Positions 43,879 to 51,701 of a stretch of 64,000 nt of DNA are shown here, piece by piece. Both the position numbers and the translations under genes were made by a program. The stretch is from Smithella sp. (GTDB lineage Bacteria > Desulfobacterota > Syntrophia > Syntrophales > Smithellaceae): positions 2,501-66,500 of the forward strand of contig JAAZHX010000075.1 of NCBI GenBank assembly GCA_012510495.1. Direction: 5' to 3'. Each line of letters begins with the position of its first letter. The stretch's first letter is position 1. The notes below the pieces were generated by a model, which saw only the letters and a program-made list of their open reading frames with translations, made no database searches and was not told where the DNA came from.

Positions 43879-45027
43879 ATGGCGCAGCCCGTTTACCTCG
43901 ATTACAATGCAACCACACCGATTGATCCCCGGGTGATCGCCGAAATGCGGCTCTTTCTGGAGACGGAATTCGGCAATCCGTCGAGCTCTCACCTGTATGG
44001 CGCGGTCGCCGGGCAGGCCGTGGAAAAAGCCAGGCGGCGCGTGTCGGAGTTTCTGGGCTGCCTTCCCGAAGAAGTTTTCTTTACGTCCGGCGGGACGGAA
44101 TCCAACAACCAGGCCATCAAAGGCATGGCCCGGGCGCTGAAGGACAGGGGCCGACACATCGTCACCACAGTTTTTGAGCATCCGGCGGTGCTCGAGGTGT
44201 GCCGGTATCTGGAAGGCGAGGGGTTTGAAACGACGCGCGTGGCAGTGGATGAGCGGGGCATGGTGGATCCTGAAAAGATCCGGCAGGCTCTGCGTCCCGA
44301 TACGATTCTCGTTACCGTCATGCACGCCAACAATGAAGTTGGCACAGTGCAGCCCATCGCGGACATTGCCCGGTTGGCAGGGTCGCGCGGCATTGTCCTG
44401 CACACCGATGCCGCCCAGTCTCCGGGGAAGATCCCGGTTGACGTGGTGTCCCTCGGCGTGGACCTGCTGTCCATCGCCGGTCACAAGCTTTACGCGCCCA
44501 AGGGAATCGGAGCTCTTTATATTCGAAAGGGCCTCGCGCCGGAGAAATTCTGCCACGGCGCAGGGCAGGAAATGGGCCGAAGGGCCGGAACGGAAAATGT
44601 GGCGGGCATCGTCGGCCTGGGCAAAGCCTGTGAGATTGCGTCCGCAAGCCTGGCCGAAGATTCGCTTCGCATGCGGGCGCTTCGCGACCGGCTTCATGAG
44701 GGGATTGCCGGACGCACGAATGGCGTGCGGTTAAACGGACACCCCGAATACCGCCTGCCCAATACGCTCAACCTGTCGTTTCAGGGATTGGATGCCAACC
44801 GGCTGCTGGAGGAAATCGGACGGGAAGTCGCCGCGTCGGCCGGGGCCGCCTGTCACGCCGGTTCGGTTGCCGTTTCCCATGTTCTTGAAGCCATGCGGAC
44901 GCCGGTCGAATGGGTGCGGGGCGCCTTGCGGTTTTCCCTGGGGCGCATGACCACCCCCGGTGATATTGACCGGGCGGTGGAAGCGGTAGTGGCGGCAGCG
45001 GCCGGACTTCGGAAAGGGACGAAATAA
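43879..45027 (+). CDS. Cysteine desulfurase, NifS/IscS-like
   Basis: A 382-residue PLP enzyme that removes sulfur from cysteine for iron-sulfur cluster or tRNA thiolation. N-terminal YLDYNATTPIDP is typical. PLP is held by Lys203 in SIAGHKLYAPKG, with TSGGTESNNQAI near residue 70 and HTDAAQSPGK near residue 176. The persulfide cysteine is Cys325 in SAGAACHAGS. No scaffold gene (iscU/nifU) is adjacent; instead queG starts directly after the stop codon, so the protein may serve tRNA modification or general sulfur supply. Confidence 0.93.
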   Translation: MAQPVYLDYNATTPIDPRVIAEMRLFLETEFGNPSSSHLYGAVAGQAVEKARRRVSEFLGCLPEEVFFTSGGTESNNQAIKGMARALKDRGRHIVTTVFEHPAVLEVCRYLEGEGFETTRVAVDERGMVDPEKIRQALRPDTILVTVMHANNEVGTVQPIADIARLAGSRGIVLHTDAAQSPGKIPVDVVSLGVDLLSIAGHKLYAPKGIGALYIRKGLAPEKFCHGAGQEMGRRAGTENVAGIVGLGKACEIASASLAEDSLRMRALRDRLHEGIAGRTNGVRLNGHPEYRLPNTLNLSFQGLDANRLLEEIGREVAASAGAACHAGSVAVSHVLEAMRTPVEWVRGALRFSLGRMTTPGDIDRAVEAVVAAAAGLRKGTK

Positions 45028-45984
45028 ATGAAAGCGATTGGCGCGGGGAATAAAGACCTGGAAAATCCGGCCTTGCCGGCCGCCGCGATCAAGGAAGAAG
45101 CCCGCAGGCTCGGATTTGACAGTTGCGGGATTTCCCGCGCAGAAGCGCTCCCGGAAGACGCGGCGCGCCTGCAGAAGTGGCTGGATCACGGGTATCACGC
45201 CTCGATGGCTTACATGGAAAGAAATACCCGGAAGCGGGTTGACCCGACCCGGCTTTTCGAAGGCGCCCGGTCGGTCATTTCCGTCCTTTTGAATTACTAT
45301 CCGCCCGGGACGCAAGCCGATCCCGAAGCGCCTGTTCTGGCAAAGTATGCTTACGGAAAAGACTATCACGTCGTTGTCAGGGAAAAACTAAACCGCCTTT
45401 TGAGGAGCATCACATCAGGCATCGCGCCGGTTCGCGGCCGGGTGTTTGTGGATACGGCGCCGCTGCTTGAAAAGGCATGGGCCGCCCGCGCGGGGCTGGG
45501 CTGGATCGGCAAAAACACCTGCCTGATTTCACCGGAGAGAGGCTCCTTTTGTTTCATTGGGACGATTCTGGTCGATATCCCCCTGCAATGCGACAGCCCC
45601 GTTGACGATCTATGCGGCGATTGCACGCTCTGCATCGACGCCTGCCCTGCGAAGGCGCTTGTCGCCCCGCGAACACTGGATGCCGGCCGCTGCATTTCCT
45701 ATTGGACAGTCGAAAACAAGACGGCCGTCGGAGAGGCGTTCGGAGATCGGCTGGCCAATCGCGTGTTCGGCTGTGATATCTGCCAGGATGTCTGCCCCTG
45801 GAACCGCCGCGCCGTTCCGCACTGTGAAAAAGACTTCGACGCCCCGGCCGGATTGCTGAAAATGACCCGCGAGGACTGGTTCAACCTCAACGAAGAACAA
45901 TACTGGAGGCTGTTTCAACATTCCGCCGTGAAAAGAATTGGATTTGAAGGGCTGAAAAGAAACCTCGATCGCATCGCGGAGTAA
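45028..45984 (+). CDS. queG: Epoxyqueuosine reductase
   Basis: A 318-residue B12 and iron-sulfur enzyme for the last step of queuosine synthesis in tRNA. The N-terminal domain includes KKW-type LQKWLDHGYHASMAYMERN and the ISVLLNYYPP region. The B12-binding part includes FVDTAPLLEKAWAARAGLGWIGKNTCLI. Two [4Fe-4S] motifs follow, CGDCTLCIDACPAKAL near residue 193 and CDICQDVCPWNR near residue 250. At 318 residues it lacks the HEAT repeats of some longer forms. Its ATG directly follows the TAA of the cysteine desulfurase gene, so the pair is probably translated together. Confidence 0.94.
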   Translation: MKAIGAGNKDLENPALPAAAIKEEARRLGFDSCGISRAEALPEDAARLQKWLDHGYHASMAYMERNTRKRVDPTRLFEGARSVISVLLNYYPPGTQADPEAPVLAKYAYGKDYHVVVREKLNRLLRSITSGIAPVRGRVFVDTAPLLEKAWAARAGLGWIGKNTCLISPERGSFCFIGTILVDIPLQCDSPVDDLCGDCTLCIDACPAKALVAPRTLDAGRCISYWTVENKTAVGEAFGDRLANRVFGCDICQDVCPWNRRAVPHCEKDFDAPAGLLKMTREDWFNLNEEQYWRLFQHSAVKRIGFEGLKRNLDRIAE

Positions 45985-46108
45985 TCAAGACGCGGGAAGG
46001 CGACATTCTTAAGTGAAAACGCCGGATGCGAAGTTTCCCAAATTGCGAAAGGCTCTGTGGATAGAGGGACACTTTTTTTCAGCCATACCTGCCGAATTCC
46101 CAATATGA

Positions 46109-46138
46109 TTGACAAAACCATATCGATCATGATATCGT
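46109..46138 (+). promoter_or_regulatory. Promoter and operator of the vapBC-like pair
   Basis: TTGACA at 46109-46114 and TATCGT at 46133-46138 are 18 bases apart. ATATC and GATAT (46120-46135) form an inverted repeat within the spacer, where an antitoxin complex could repress. Confidence 0.5.
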
Positions 46139-46168
46139 AGCACAAAACAGATCGATGGAGGTATTGGA

Positions 46169-46375
46169 ATGCAATCAGTAACCGTATCACCAAAATATCA
46201 AATCGTTATACCCAAAACCGTCAGGGAGTCTTTGCAGCTTTATCCAGGCCAAAAAATGCAGATTGTTGAATATGCCGGTCATATTGAACTGATACCGGAA
46301 CGCGATATCAAGGAACTGCGTGGATTTCTCAAGGGTATCAATACTGAATTCAAACGAGAGGAAGACAGAGTATGA
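46169..46375 (+). CDS. AbrB/MazE-fold antitoxin, VapB-like
   Basis: A 68-residue protein with the swapped-hairpin SpoVT/AbrB DNA-binding fold in residues 3-45 (VTVSPKYQIVIPKTVRESLQL, then GQKMQIVEYAGHIELIPE). The charged C-terminus (ELRGFLKGINTEFKREEDRV) would wrap the toxin. TGGAGG precedes the ATG. It overlaps the toxin gene by ATGA at 46372-46375. As in known pairs it should repress its own promoter, where an inverted repeat is seen. Confidence 0.88.
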   Translation: MQSVTVSPKYQIVIPKTVRESLQLYPGQKMQIVEYAGHIELIPERDIKELRGFLKGINTEFKREEDRV

Positions 46376-46746
46376 ACATTGTAGATTCGTCCGGCTGGCT
46401 TGCATATTTTGCCGACGAGCCAAATGCCAAGTATTTTTTGCCGCCACTCAGTGATTCAGATTTACTTGTTGTCCCATCGGTCACTATTTACGAAGTCTTT
46501 AAAGTCATCCTGAGGGAATCCAGTGACAATGAAGCATTACAGGCGGTTGTTGCCATGCAAAGAGGAAAGGTTGTGGACCTGAGCGCGCCATTGGCAATCG
46601 CAGCTTCAAGGCTGAGCCTGGAGCATCAACTTCCCATGGCAGACAGTATCATTCTTGCCACAGCACAAGAATTCAAAGCCGTTATATGGACGCAAAATTC
46701 AGACTTTAAAAACATAAGCAAGGTGAAGTATTTTCCTAAAAAATAA
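46372..46746 (+). CDS. PIN-domain toxin, VapC-like
   Basis: A 124-residue PIN-domain ribonuclease. The acidic metal-binding residues are Asp5 in NIVDSSGWLAYF, Glu in TIYEVFKVIL near residue 41, Asp in MADSIILATAQE near residue 93, and Asp in TQNSDFKN near residue 113. Such toxins cleave specific RNAs until neutralised by the antitoxin, here encoded just upstream with a four-base overlap. The C-terminus lies at the left edge of the A+T-rich island. Confidence 0.88.
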   Translation: MNIVDSSGWLAYFADEPNAKYFLPPLSDSDLLVVPSVTIYEVFKVILRESSDNEALQAVVAMQRGKVVDLSAPLAIAASRLSLEHQLPMADSIILATAQEFKAVIWTQNSDFKNISKVKYFPKK

Positions 46747-46757
46747 AGCCCAACAGA

Positions 46758-46913
46758 TCAATACAGTCGATCGCTTCGCTCCGTTTCAGATTTTCCTCCG
46801 GTTTCGGGAGATTTTTCTTTTTTTAAAATGATGAATAAAAAAATCATTGCAACTAAGAGAATACCCATTATAACAAAAACACTTATTTGGGCCTTTTTAT
46901 TTGAAAAAATCAC
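46758..46913 (-). CDS. Short membrane-anchored protein with archaeal-style N-terminus
   Basis: A 51-residue frame from a GTG at 46913, overlapping the stop of the upstream ribbon-helix-helix gene (GTGA). It reads FSNKKAQISVFVIMGILLVA and then MIFLFIILKKEKS, that is, a KK-A/G-Q start followed by one hydrophobic helix. N-termini of this form are frequent in secreted or pilin-like proteins of archaea, notably DPANN lineages, where a long outer domain follows. Here the protein stops after a polar tail (SPETGGKSETERSDRLY), so it is probably truncated at the island edge. It is below usual gene-calling length. Confidence 0.5.
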   Translation of the reverse strand: MIFSNKKAQISVFVIMGILLVAMIFLFIILKKEKSPETGGKSETERSDRLY

Positions 46914-47044
46914 TTCCTCTCCTTTAGCAATTTAATTGCCTCTTCAATAACGTGAGATTTATTTCTGTATTTGCCTTTTTTTAAGAACTCTTCAATAATT
47001 TTTTCCGTTTCTTTATCAATTGTTGCCGATATTCTTGTCTTCAT
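46910..47044 (-). CDS. Ribbon-helix-helix (CopG/Arc-type) small protein
   Basis: A 44-residue protein, shorter than the usual gene-finding limit. It starts at an ATG with GAGGTGA 5-11 bases upstream. The sequence KTRISATIDKETEKIIEEFL then KKGKYRNKSHVIEEAIKLLK is a textbook ribbon-helix-helix: one beta strand for DNA contact, helix 1, the turn and helix 2 with the N-S-H-V start. Such proteins are dimeric DNA-binding regulators or antitoxins. No toxin follows; a membrane-anchored frame overlaps its stop. Codon use is A/T-rich, unlike the flanking chromosome. Confidence 0.75.
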   Translation of the reverse strand: MKTRISATIDKETEKIIEEFLKKGKYRNKSHVIEEAIKLLKERK

Positions 47045-47160
47045 CAATTCACCTCTATTTTAAAGTAACATTAAATAATACTAAATACTACAAAATATTT
47101 AAAATAAGATAAAATATACTTAATCTTATTTAATATACTAAATACTACTTAGTAATAAGG

Positions 47161-47177
47161 GTATTTAAAAGTTTTTG
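47161..47177 (-). promoter_or_regulatory. Archaeal-looking TATA box and BRE
   Basis: The minus strand reads CAAAAACTTTTAAATAC: an A-rich BRE-like stretch followed by TTTAAATA, as in archaeal promoters. It lies about 120 bases before the ribbon-helix-helix gene, in sequence of extreme A+T content. It could be chance in such composition. Confidence 0.3.
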
Positions 47178-47218
47178 TTCGGTATTAAAATTATAAAATT
47201 AAGAAAAATACAAAACGT

Positions 47219-47932
47219 TTATCCGTCTTTCCAGTGAAGAATTAGTCCCCTTTTCTTTTGATAGAGCTCAAGTCTAGCAATGTTTTCATTTTTGTGCGCT
47301 TCGTTTATAAAATTTCTAGTGGTAGCAATAGATCCTACAAAATTGTCTCTTGAATAAATTCTTTTTGTAGGATTAATTCCTTTTTTATATGAGTATATAA
47401 ATGAATCACCAAATTTAAAATTTTCTATTATTGGTTTTATTTCTTTAATTCTTTCTTTAGCATTTTCCTCATTTTCAAGTTCTGTAAATTCTACAAAAAA
47501 AAAATAATTAGGGAAATTTGTTTTTCCGGTGTATTCTGCATTCATAAGCCTTTTCCAAGAATGCTCTTTTTTTAATAAACTTCCATCACTCTTTACGTTA
47601 TTTAAAAACATAGGGTTTGCTTGCCTTTTAAGTTTCATATAGTGCCTGTCTTCTGGCCAAGTAAGTCTCATTCCATAGAGCTCTTCTCCTGATAGAAGGA
47701 AATCTTCTATTTTTGTAATTGGAATTGGTCCAGAATCGTATTGTTTATGAGAGTTTACATCAAAATCTTTTGTAACGTTTTCGTGAGCTACACGTACATA
47801 ACACCCCCCCAAACTTCCAAGTCCAGCAAGGGCTAATCCAGCAATTCCAGCTTTTTTTATAAAATCTCTTCTTCCAATACCCTCTGATTTTTCTTCCAAA
47901 TCATAAACGCTCTTTATTAAATCATTTTTCAT
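47219..47932 (-). CDS. Twin-arginine-signal protein of unknown function, A+T-rich
   Basis: A 237-residue protein with a Tat-type signal: Arg21-Arg22 in GIGRRDFIKKAG, a hydrophobic stretch (IAGLALAGLGSL) and a lipobox-like LGGC ending at Cys44. It would be exported folded and perhaps lipid-anchored. The mature part is rich in Lys, Asn, Glu and aromatic residues and I recognise no domain. Base composition is far more A/T-rich than the genes on either side, and its neighbours in the same orientation have archaeal features, so it is likely part of a transferred segment. Confidence 0.7.
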   Translation of the reverse strand: MKNDLIKSVYDLEEKSEGIGRRDFIKKAGIAGLALAGLGSLGGCYVRVAHENVTKDFDVNSHKQYDSGPIPITKIEDFLLSGEELYGMRLTWPEDRHYMKLKRQANPMFLNNVKSDGSLLKKEHSWKRLMNAEYTGKTNFPNYFFFVEFTELENEENAKERIKEIKPIIENFKFGDSFIYSYKKGINPTKRIYSRDNFVGSIATTRNFINEAHKNENIARLELYQKKRGLILHWKDG

Positions 47933-47976
47933 GGTTTTTGGGGTTCCTTTCTTGAACTTTGCTCTAATTCTTCTGT

Positions 47977-48166
47977 TTATATGGAAAGTATGCCAACCGC
48001 TCCTGCTGGGTTTGTCAATACCGCTCCTATTGCTGCACCAGTTATTCCGAAGAATGTTTCTCTAGGCTCGGTAGGAGCGCCTTCAGCAGTATTTTTTTAG
48101 AAGTTTCTGAACCCTCTTATTAATCAGTTGAACCGGTTGTTGAAGAAATTGTTGCAATGTAAATTG
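47977..48166 (-). pseudogene. Frameshifted C-terminal fragment of a surface-type protein
   Basis: Two minus-strand frames join across a run of seven A (48092-48098): FTLQQFLQQPVQLINKRVQK-LLKK in one and NTAEGAPTEPRETFFGITGA-AIGAVLTNP-AGAVGILSI in the other, ending at 47977. One extra A would fuse them. The FFGITGAAIGAV type of C-terminal helix resembles ends of exported proteins from DPANN archaea. No start codon or N-terminal part is present. Confidence 0.4.
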
Positions 48167-48267
48167 ATAAGAACCTCTTTTTGCGGTTATGAGCATAGGC
48201 GGCGGTGAATTTTTTGTCAAGAAGATTATGGGCATACATATAATGACGATATTTTGCCGAATCATGG

Positions 48268-48296
48268 TTGACAGACGAAACGTCTCTTCATATACT
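48268..48296 (+). promoter_or_regulatory. Strong promoter with internal palindrome upstream of the purine genes
   Basis: TTGACA at 48268-48273 and TATACT at 48291-48296 are separated by 17 bases. The spacer carries AGACGaaaCGTCT (48273-48285), a perfect inverted repeat, which could be the operator of a purine repressor. Confidence 0.7.
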
Positions 48297-48343
48297 CGCG
48301 CCACAAAACGACAATCCATAATTTGCAACAGGGAGAAAACTTC

Positions 48344-49075
48344 ATGAAAACGAACTTATATGACTATCTGGCCGGAAACGAGTATCCGGGCCGCGGCCTG
48401 GCCATCGGAAAAACCCCGGACGGCAAAAAATCCATGATCGCTTATTTCATCATGGGCCGGAGCACAAACAGCCGCAACCGCGTGTTTGATCCCATTGAGG
48501 GCGGCATCCGCACGAAGGCGGCCGATCCTTCCAGGATGACGGACCCGCATCTGATCATTTACAATCCCGTTCTGACGCTGGACGGCACGACAATTGTGAC
48601 GAACGGCGACCAGACCAACACCATCTATGACTTTCTGATCGCCGACCGCCATCCCGGCTATAATTTTGAAGCCGCGCTCGCGACCCGCACGTTTGAAGAC
48701 GACAAGCCCAACTGGACGCCCCGCATTTCCGGCGTATTGAATATGCGCCAGGGCGGCTATAAGCTCAGCATTTTAAAGAGCGATGACGGCAATGAGGAGA
48801 GCGTCGAGCGATTTACGTTCAGTTATCCGGAACCCCTGGCGGGTTCGGGGCGCTTCATCAGCACCTACAAATGTAACGGCAATCCGATACCCAGTTTCGA
48901 AGGCGAGCCGCTGCGCGTGGTCCTCGACGAGGAAGATCCCAACGAATATGCGGGCAAACTCTGGGAATCCTTGAACGAAGACAACAAGGTGAGCCTGTTT
49001 GTCCGCGCCATCGATCTTTCGAACGGTTCCTATGAAGACGTCATCATGAACAAATATCAGGCCGTGGAGGGATAA
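48344..49075 (+). CDS. purO: IMP cyclohydrolase, PurO-like (archaeal type)
   Basis: A 243-residue protein that I assign to the PurO-type IMP cyclohydrolase family, which closes FAICAR to IMP, the last step of purine synthesis. It shows the family pattern: YLAGNEYPGRGLAIGKTPDG near residue 4, MIAYFIMGRSTNSRNRVF, HLIIYNPV near residue 67, IVTNGDQTNTIYDFL and TRTFEDDKPNWTPRISGVL. PurO was described in archaea; most bacteria use the N-terminal domain of PurH. The next gene, 3 bases downstream, is PurH without that domain, so the assignment is strongly supported by context. GGGAG precedes the ATG at 48344. Confidence 0.88.
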   Translation: MKTNLYDYLAGNEYPGRGLAIGKTPDGKKSMIAYFIMGRSTNSRNRVFDPIEGGIRTKAADPSRMTDPHLIIYNPVLTLDGTTIVTNGDQTNTIYDFLIADRHPGYNFEAALATRTFEDDKPNWTPRISGVLNMRQGGYKLSILKSDDGNEESVERFTFSYPEPLAGSGRFISTYKCNGNPIPSFEGEPLRVVLDEEDPNEYAGKLWESLNEDNKVSLFVRAIDLSNGSYEDVIMNKYQAVEG

Positions 49076-49078
49076 GCC

Positions 49079-50257
49079 ATGAATGAAATACAATTGAAAT
49101 ACGGATGCAACCCCAACCAGAAACCCGCCCGGATTTTTCTGGCGGCGGGCGGAAGCCTGCCGGTGACGGTGCTCAACGGCAAGCCGGGCTATATCAACTT
49201 TCTCGACGCGCTCAACAGCTGGCAGTTGGTTAAAGAGCTCAAGGAGAATACCGGCAAGGTGGCCGCTGCTTCCTTCAAGCATGTGTCGCCCGCCGGCGCC
49301 GCTTTGGGCTTTCCCCTGGATGACGTGCTGCGCCGGATGTATCACATCGCGCCGGACATGGAGCTTTCACCGCTTGCCTGCGCTTACGCAAGAGCGCGGG
49401 GCGCCGACCGCATGAGCAGCTTCGGCGACTGGATCGCGCTGTCCGACCCGTGCGATGTTCCCACGGCAAAGATCATCAAAAATGAAGTCACCGACGGCAT
49501 CATCGCTCCGGGCTACGAGCCCGAAGCGCTGGCAATCCTGAAATCCAAGAAGGGCGGCAACTACAATGTCGTGTCCATCGACCCGCGCTACGTTCCCGCC
49601 GCGATCGAGCACAAGCAGGTTTACGGCATTACGTTTGAGCAGGGCCGTAACGAGCTGAAGATCGACGCGGGCATGCTGGAAAACATCGTGACCGAAAACA
49701 AGACGCTTTCCGACGCGCAGAAGCGCGACCTCGTGCTGGCGCTCATCACGCTCAAATACACGCAGTCCAACAGCGTCTGCTTCGTGCAGGACGGCCAGGT
49801 GATCGGTGTGGGCGCGGGCCAGCAGAGCCGCATCCACTGCACGCGGCTGGCCGGACAAAAGGCCGACCTCTGGCAGCTTCGCCACATGACCAAGGTGCTG
49901 GATCTGCCCTTCCGCGACGACGTCGCCAAGCCCAACCGCGACAACGCCATCGATGTTTATCTGGGGGACACCCCCGAAGACGTGATCGGCGAGGGCATGT
50001 GGGCCGAAACCTTCACGCGCCGCCCCGAACCGCTTTCAACACAAGAGCGGAAGGCCTGGCTTGGCAAGGTTACCGGCGTCTGTCTGGGGAGCGATGCGTT
50101 CTTCCCCTTCGGCGACAATATCGAGCGCGCGCGCCGCAGCGGCGTCGCCGCCATTGTCGAGCCGGGCGGCTCCATCCGCGACCGGCAGGTGATCGACACC
50201 TGCAACAAGTATGGCATCGTCATGGCGTTTTGCGGGCTCAGGCTGTTCCATCACTGA
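49079..50257 (+). CDS. purH: AICAR transformylase, stand-alone (PurH C-terminal domain)
   Basis: A 392-residue protein equal to the formyltransferase part of bifunctional PurH, which transfers a formyl group from 10-formyl-THF to AICAR. The catalytic FKHVSPAGAALG (Lys and His) is near residue 67, followed by SSFGDWIALSD, ITLKYTQSNSVCFVQDGQVIGVGAGQQSRIHCTR (read in parts) and the C-terminal SDAFFPFGDNIERA and IVEPGGSIRDRQVI. The cyclohydrolase (MGS-like) domain is absent and is replaced by the PurO-like protein encoded just upstream. GGAGG overlaps the stop codon region of that gene, so translation is coupled. Confidence 0.93.
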   Translation: MNEIQLKYGCNPNQKPARIFLAAGGSLPVTVLNGKPGYINFLDALNSWQLVKELKENTGKVAAASFKHVSPAGAALGFPLDDVLRRMYHIAPDMELSPLACAYARARGADRMSSFGDWIALSDPCDVPTAKIIKNEVTDGIIAPGYEPEALAILKSKKGGNYNVVSIDPRYVPAAIEHKQVYGITFEQGRNELKIDAGMLENIVTENKTLSDAQKRDLVLALITLKYTQSNSVCFVQDGQVIGVGAGQQSRIHCTRLAGQKADLWQLRHMTKVLDLPFRDDVAKPNRDNAIDVYLGDTPEDVIGEGMWAETFTRRPEPLSTQERKAWLGKVTGVCLGSDAFFPFGDNIERARRSGVAAIVEPGGSIRDRQVIDTCNKYGIVMAFCGLRLFHH

Positions 50258-50356
50258 AGAATGGGGCGACAGCCGGCTGGAGAACTGGTTGTCCGTCAAA
50301 GCGAAATAAAAATCATCGGGTGAAACCGACGCCCGATCAGACAAGGAGTTTACATT

Positions 50357-51535
50357 ATGGCAGGCACGGAGATTTTTGACAGCGCGGAAATAAAGGCAGT
50401 GACGGACGTCATCGAAAGGAAAATGATCCATCGTTACGGCTCGCATGCGGTGAGAAACGGGCAGTACCGGGTGGATGAATTTGAGGACAAGGTGAAAGCC
50501 CTGACCGGCGCCAGGTATGCACTGGGCGTTTCGAGCGGCACGGCGGCCCTGATTGTTGCTCTCAAGGGCATCGGCATTCAGCCCGGCGACGAAATAATCA
50601 CAACGCCGTTTACTTTCATTGCGACCATCGAGGCGATTGTCGCCTTAAACGCGGTTCCGATTCTCGGGGATATCGACGAGACGCTGAGCCTGGACGCGGC
50701 CAGTGTCGAAAGACTCATCACGCCGAAGACCAGGGCGATCATGCCCGTGCATATGTTCGGTGTTGCGGCGGATATGGATCGATTCACGGCCCTGGCCAAA
50801 AAACACAATATCCCCGTGATTGAAGACGCCTGCGAGGTTGTCGGCGGCACGTATAAAGGCCGCTGCCTCGGGACGCTGGGCAAGTGCGGCACGTGGAGCT
50901 TTGACCCCAACAAGACGCTGACGGTCGGCGAAGGGGGCATCATTCTCACCGACGATGAAGCGGTTTATTTAAAAATGGAATACTATCACGACCACGGGCA
51001 TGTCCACAGCAAGGCCCATGACCGGGGGGCCGACGCCAAATCCGGCCTCGGGGTCAACTACCGCTTAAGCGAAATCCAGGGTGCGCTCGGCCTGGTGGCG
51101 CTCGACAAAATGCCGAAGGCCCTGGGGATGCTGCGCGCGACAAAAAAGAAAATCCTGGATGCCGTCGCCCCGACGGGAATCAAACCGCGCCCCATGAACG
51201 ACGAGGAGGGCGATACGGCGACGCACGTCATCTTCATGATGCCGACGGCCGAAGCCGCGAAAAAATTTCAGGCGGCGACAAAAGAAACCGGCTGTCCCTG
51301 CGCGATCATCGCCGAAAACACCTGGCACTATGCCAAACACTGGCAGGCGCTGGAAGACATGGGAGAGAAAGATTACTTCGGCACGAAGACGCCTTCCTAT
51401 GCTCCGGCGACCATGGCCGCAAGCGACGCCATTCTGAGCCGCGCGGTCATGTTCGGTCTCAACATCATCATGGACGAGGCGTCCGTGAATCAAATCATCA
51501 CGGCGATCAATGCAGGCGCCAAAGCAGCCCTGTAA
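50357..51535 (+). CDS. DegT/DnrJ/EryC1-family PLP aminotransferase
   Basis: A 392-residue PLP-dependent aminotransferase of the type that aminates nucleotide-linked keto sugars or scyllo-inosose. Motifs: GVSSGTAALIVALKGIGI near residue 58, TTPFTFIATIEAI near residue 82, the PLP-binding MPVHMFG and VIEDACEVVGG, and the Schiff-base lysine in SFDPNKTLTVGEGG near residue 190, then GVNYRLSEIQGALG near residue 232. The sugar or other substrate is unknown, since no other sugar gene is adjacent. It follows the purine genes by 100 bases and has its own ribosome-binding site AAGGAG. A strong terminator follows at 51575-51608. Confidence 0.9.
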   Translation: MAGTEIFDSAEIKAVTDVIERKMIHRYGSHAVRNGQYRVDEFEDKVKALTGARYALGVSSGTAALIVALKGIGIQPGDEIITTPFTFIATIEAIVALNAVPILGDIDETLSLDAASVERLITPKTRAIMPVHMFGVAADMDRFTALAKKHNIPVIEDACEVVGGTYKGRCLGTLGKCGTWSFDPNKTLTVGEGGIILTDDEAVYLKMEYYHDHGHVHSKAHDRGADAKSGLGVNYRLSEIQGALGLVALDKMPKALGMLRATKKKILDAVAPTGIKPRPMNDEEGDTATHVIFMMPTAEAAKKFQAATKETGCPCAIIAENTWHYAKHWQALEDMGEKDYFGTKTPSYAPATMAASDAILSRAVMFGLNIIMDEASVNQIITAINAGAKAAL

Positions 51536-51574
51536 CCCGAACGATTGCCTGCGAACAAGAAGTCCGTTTTATCC

Positions 51575-51608
51575 GGGGATCAGGTCTTTCGCGCCTGATC
51601 CCCTTTTT
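51575..51608 (+). terminator. Intrinsic terminator of the purO-purH-aminotransferase unit
   Basis: GGGGATCAGG pairs perfectly with CCTGATCCCC across a nine-base loop and is followed by five T. Confidence 0.9.
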
Positions 51609-51701
51609 CAGAACTCATCATCGAACAAAGATACCGGACCATCCGGAGGCGGTTCTTCGCGCCTTGCTGTTTTCCGGGGCGGTCCGGATTGTCGGGCGGG
51701 A

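Noticed and set aside
48083..48328. An 81-codon minus-strand gene
   Set aside because: Its first half overlaps the purine promoter and has no coding character; only the end makes sense, as part of the frameshifted fragment described.
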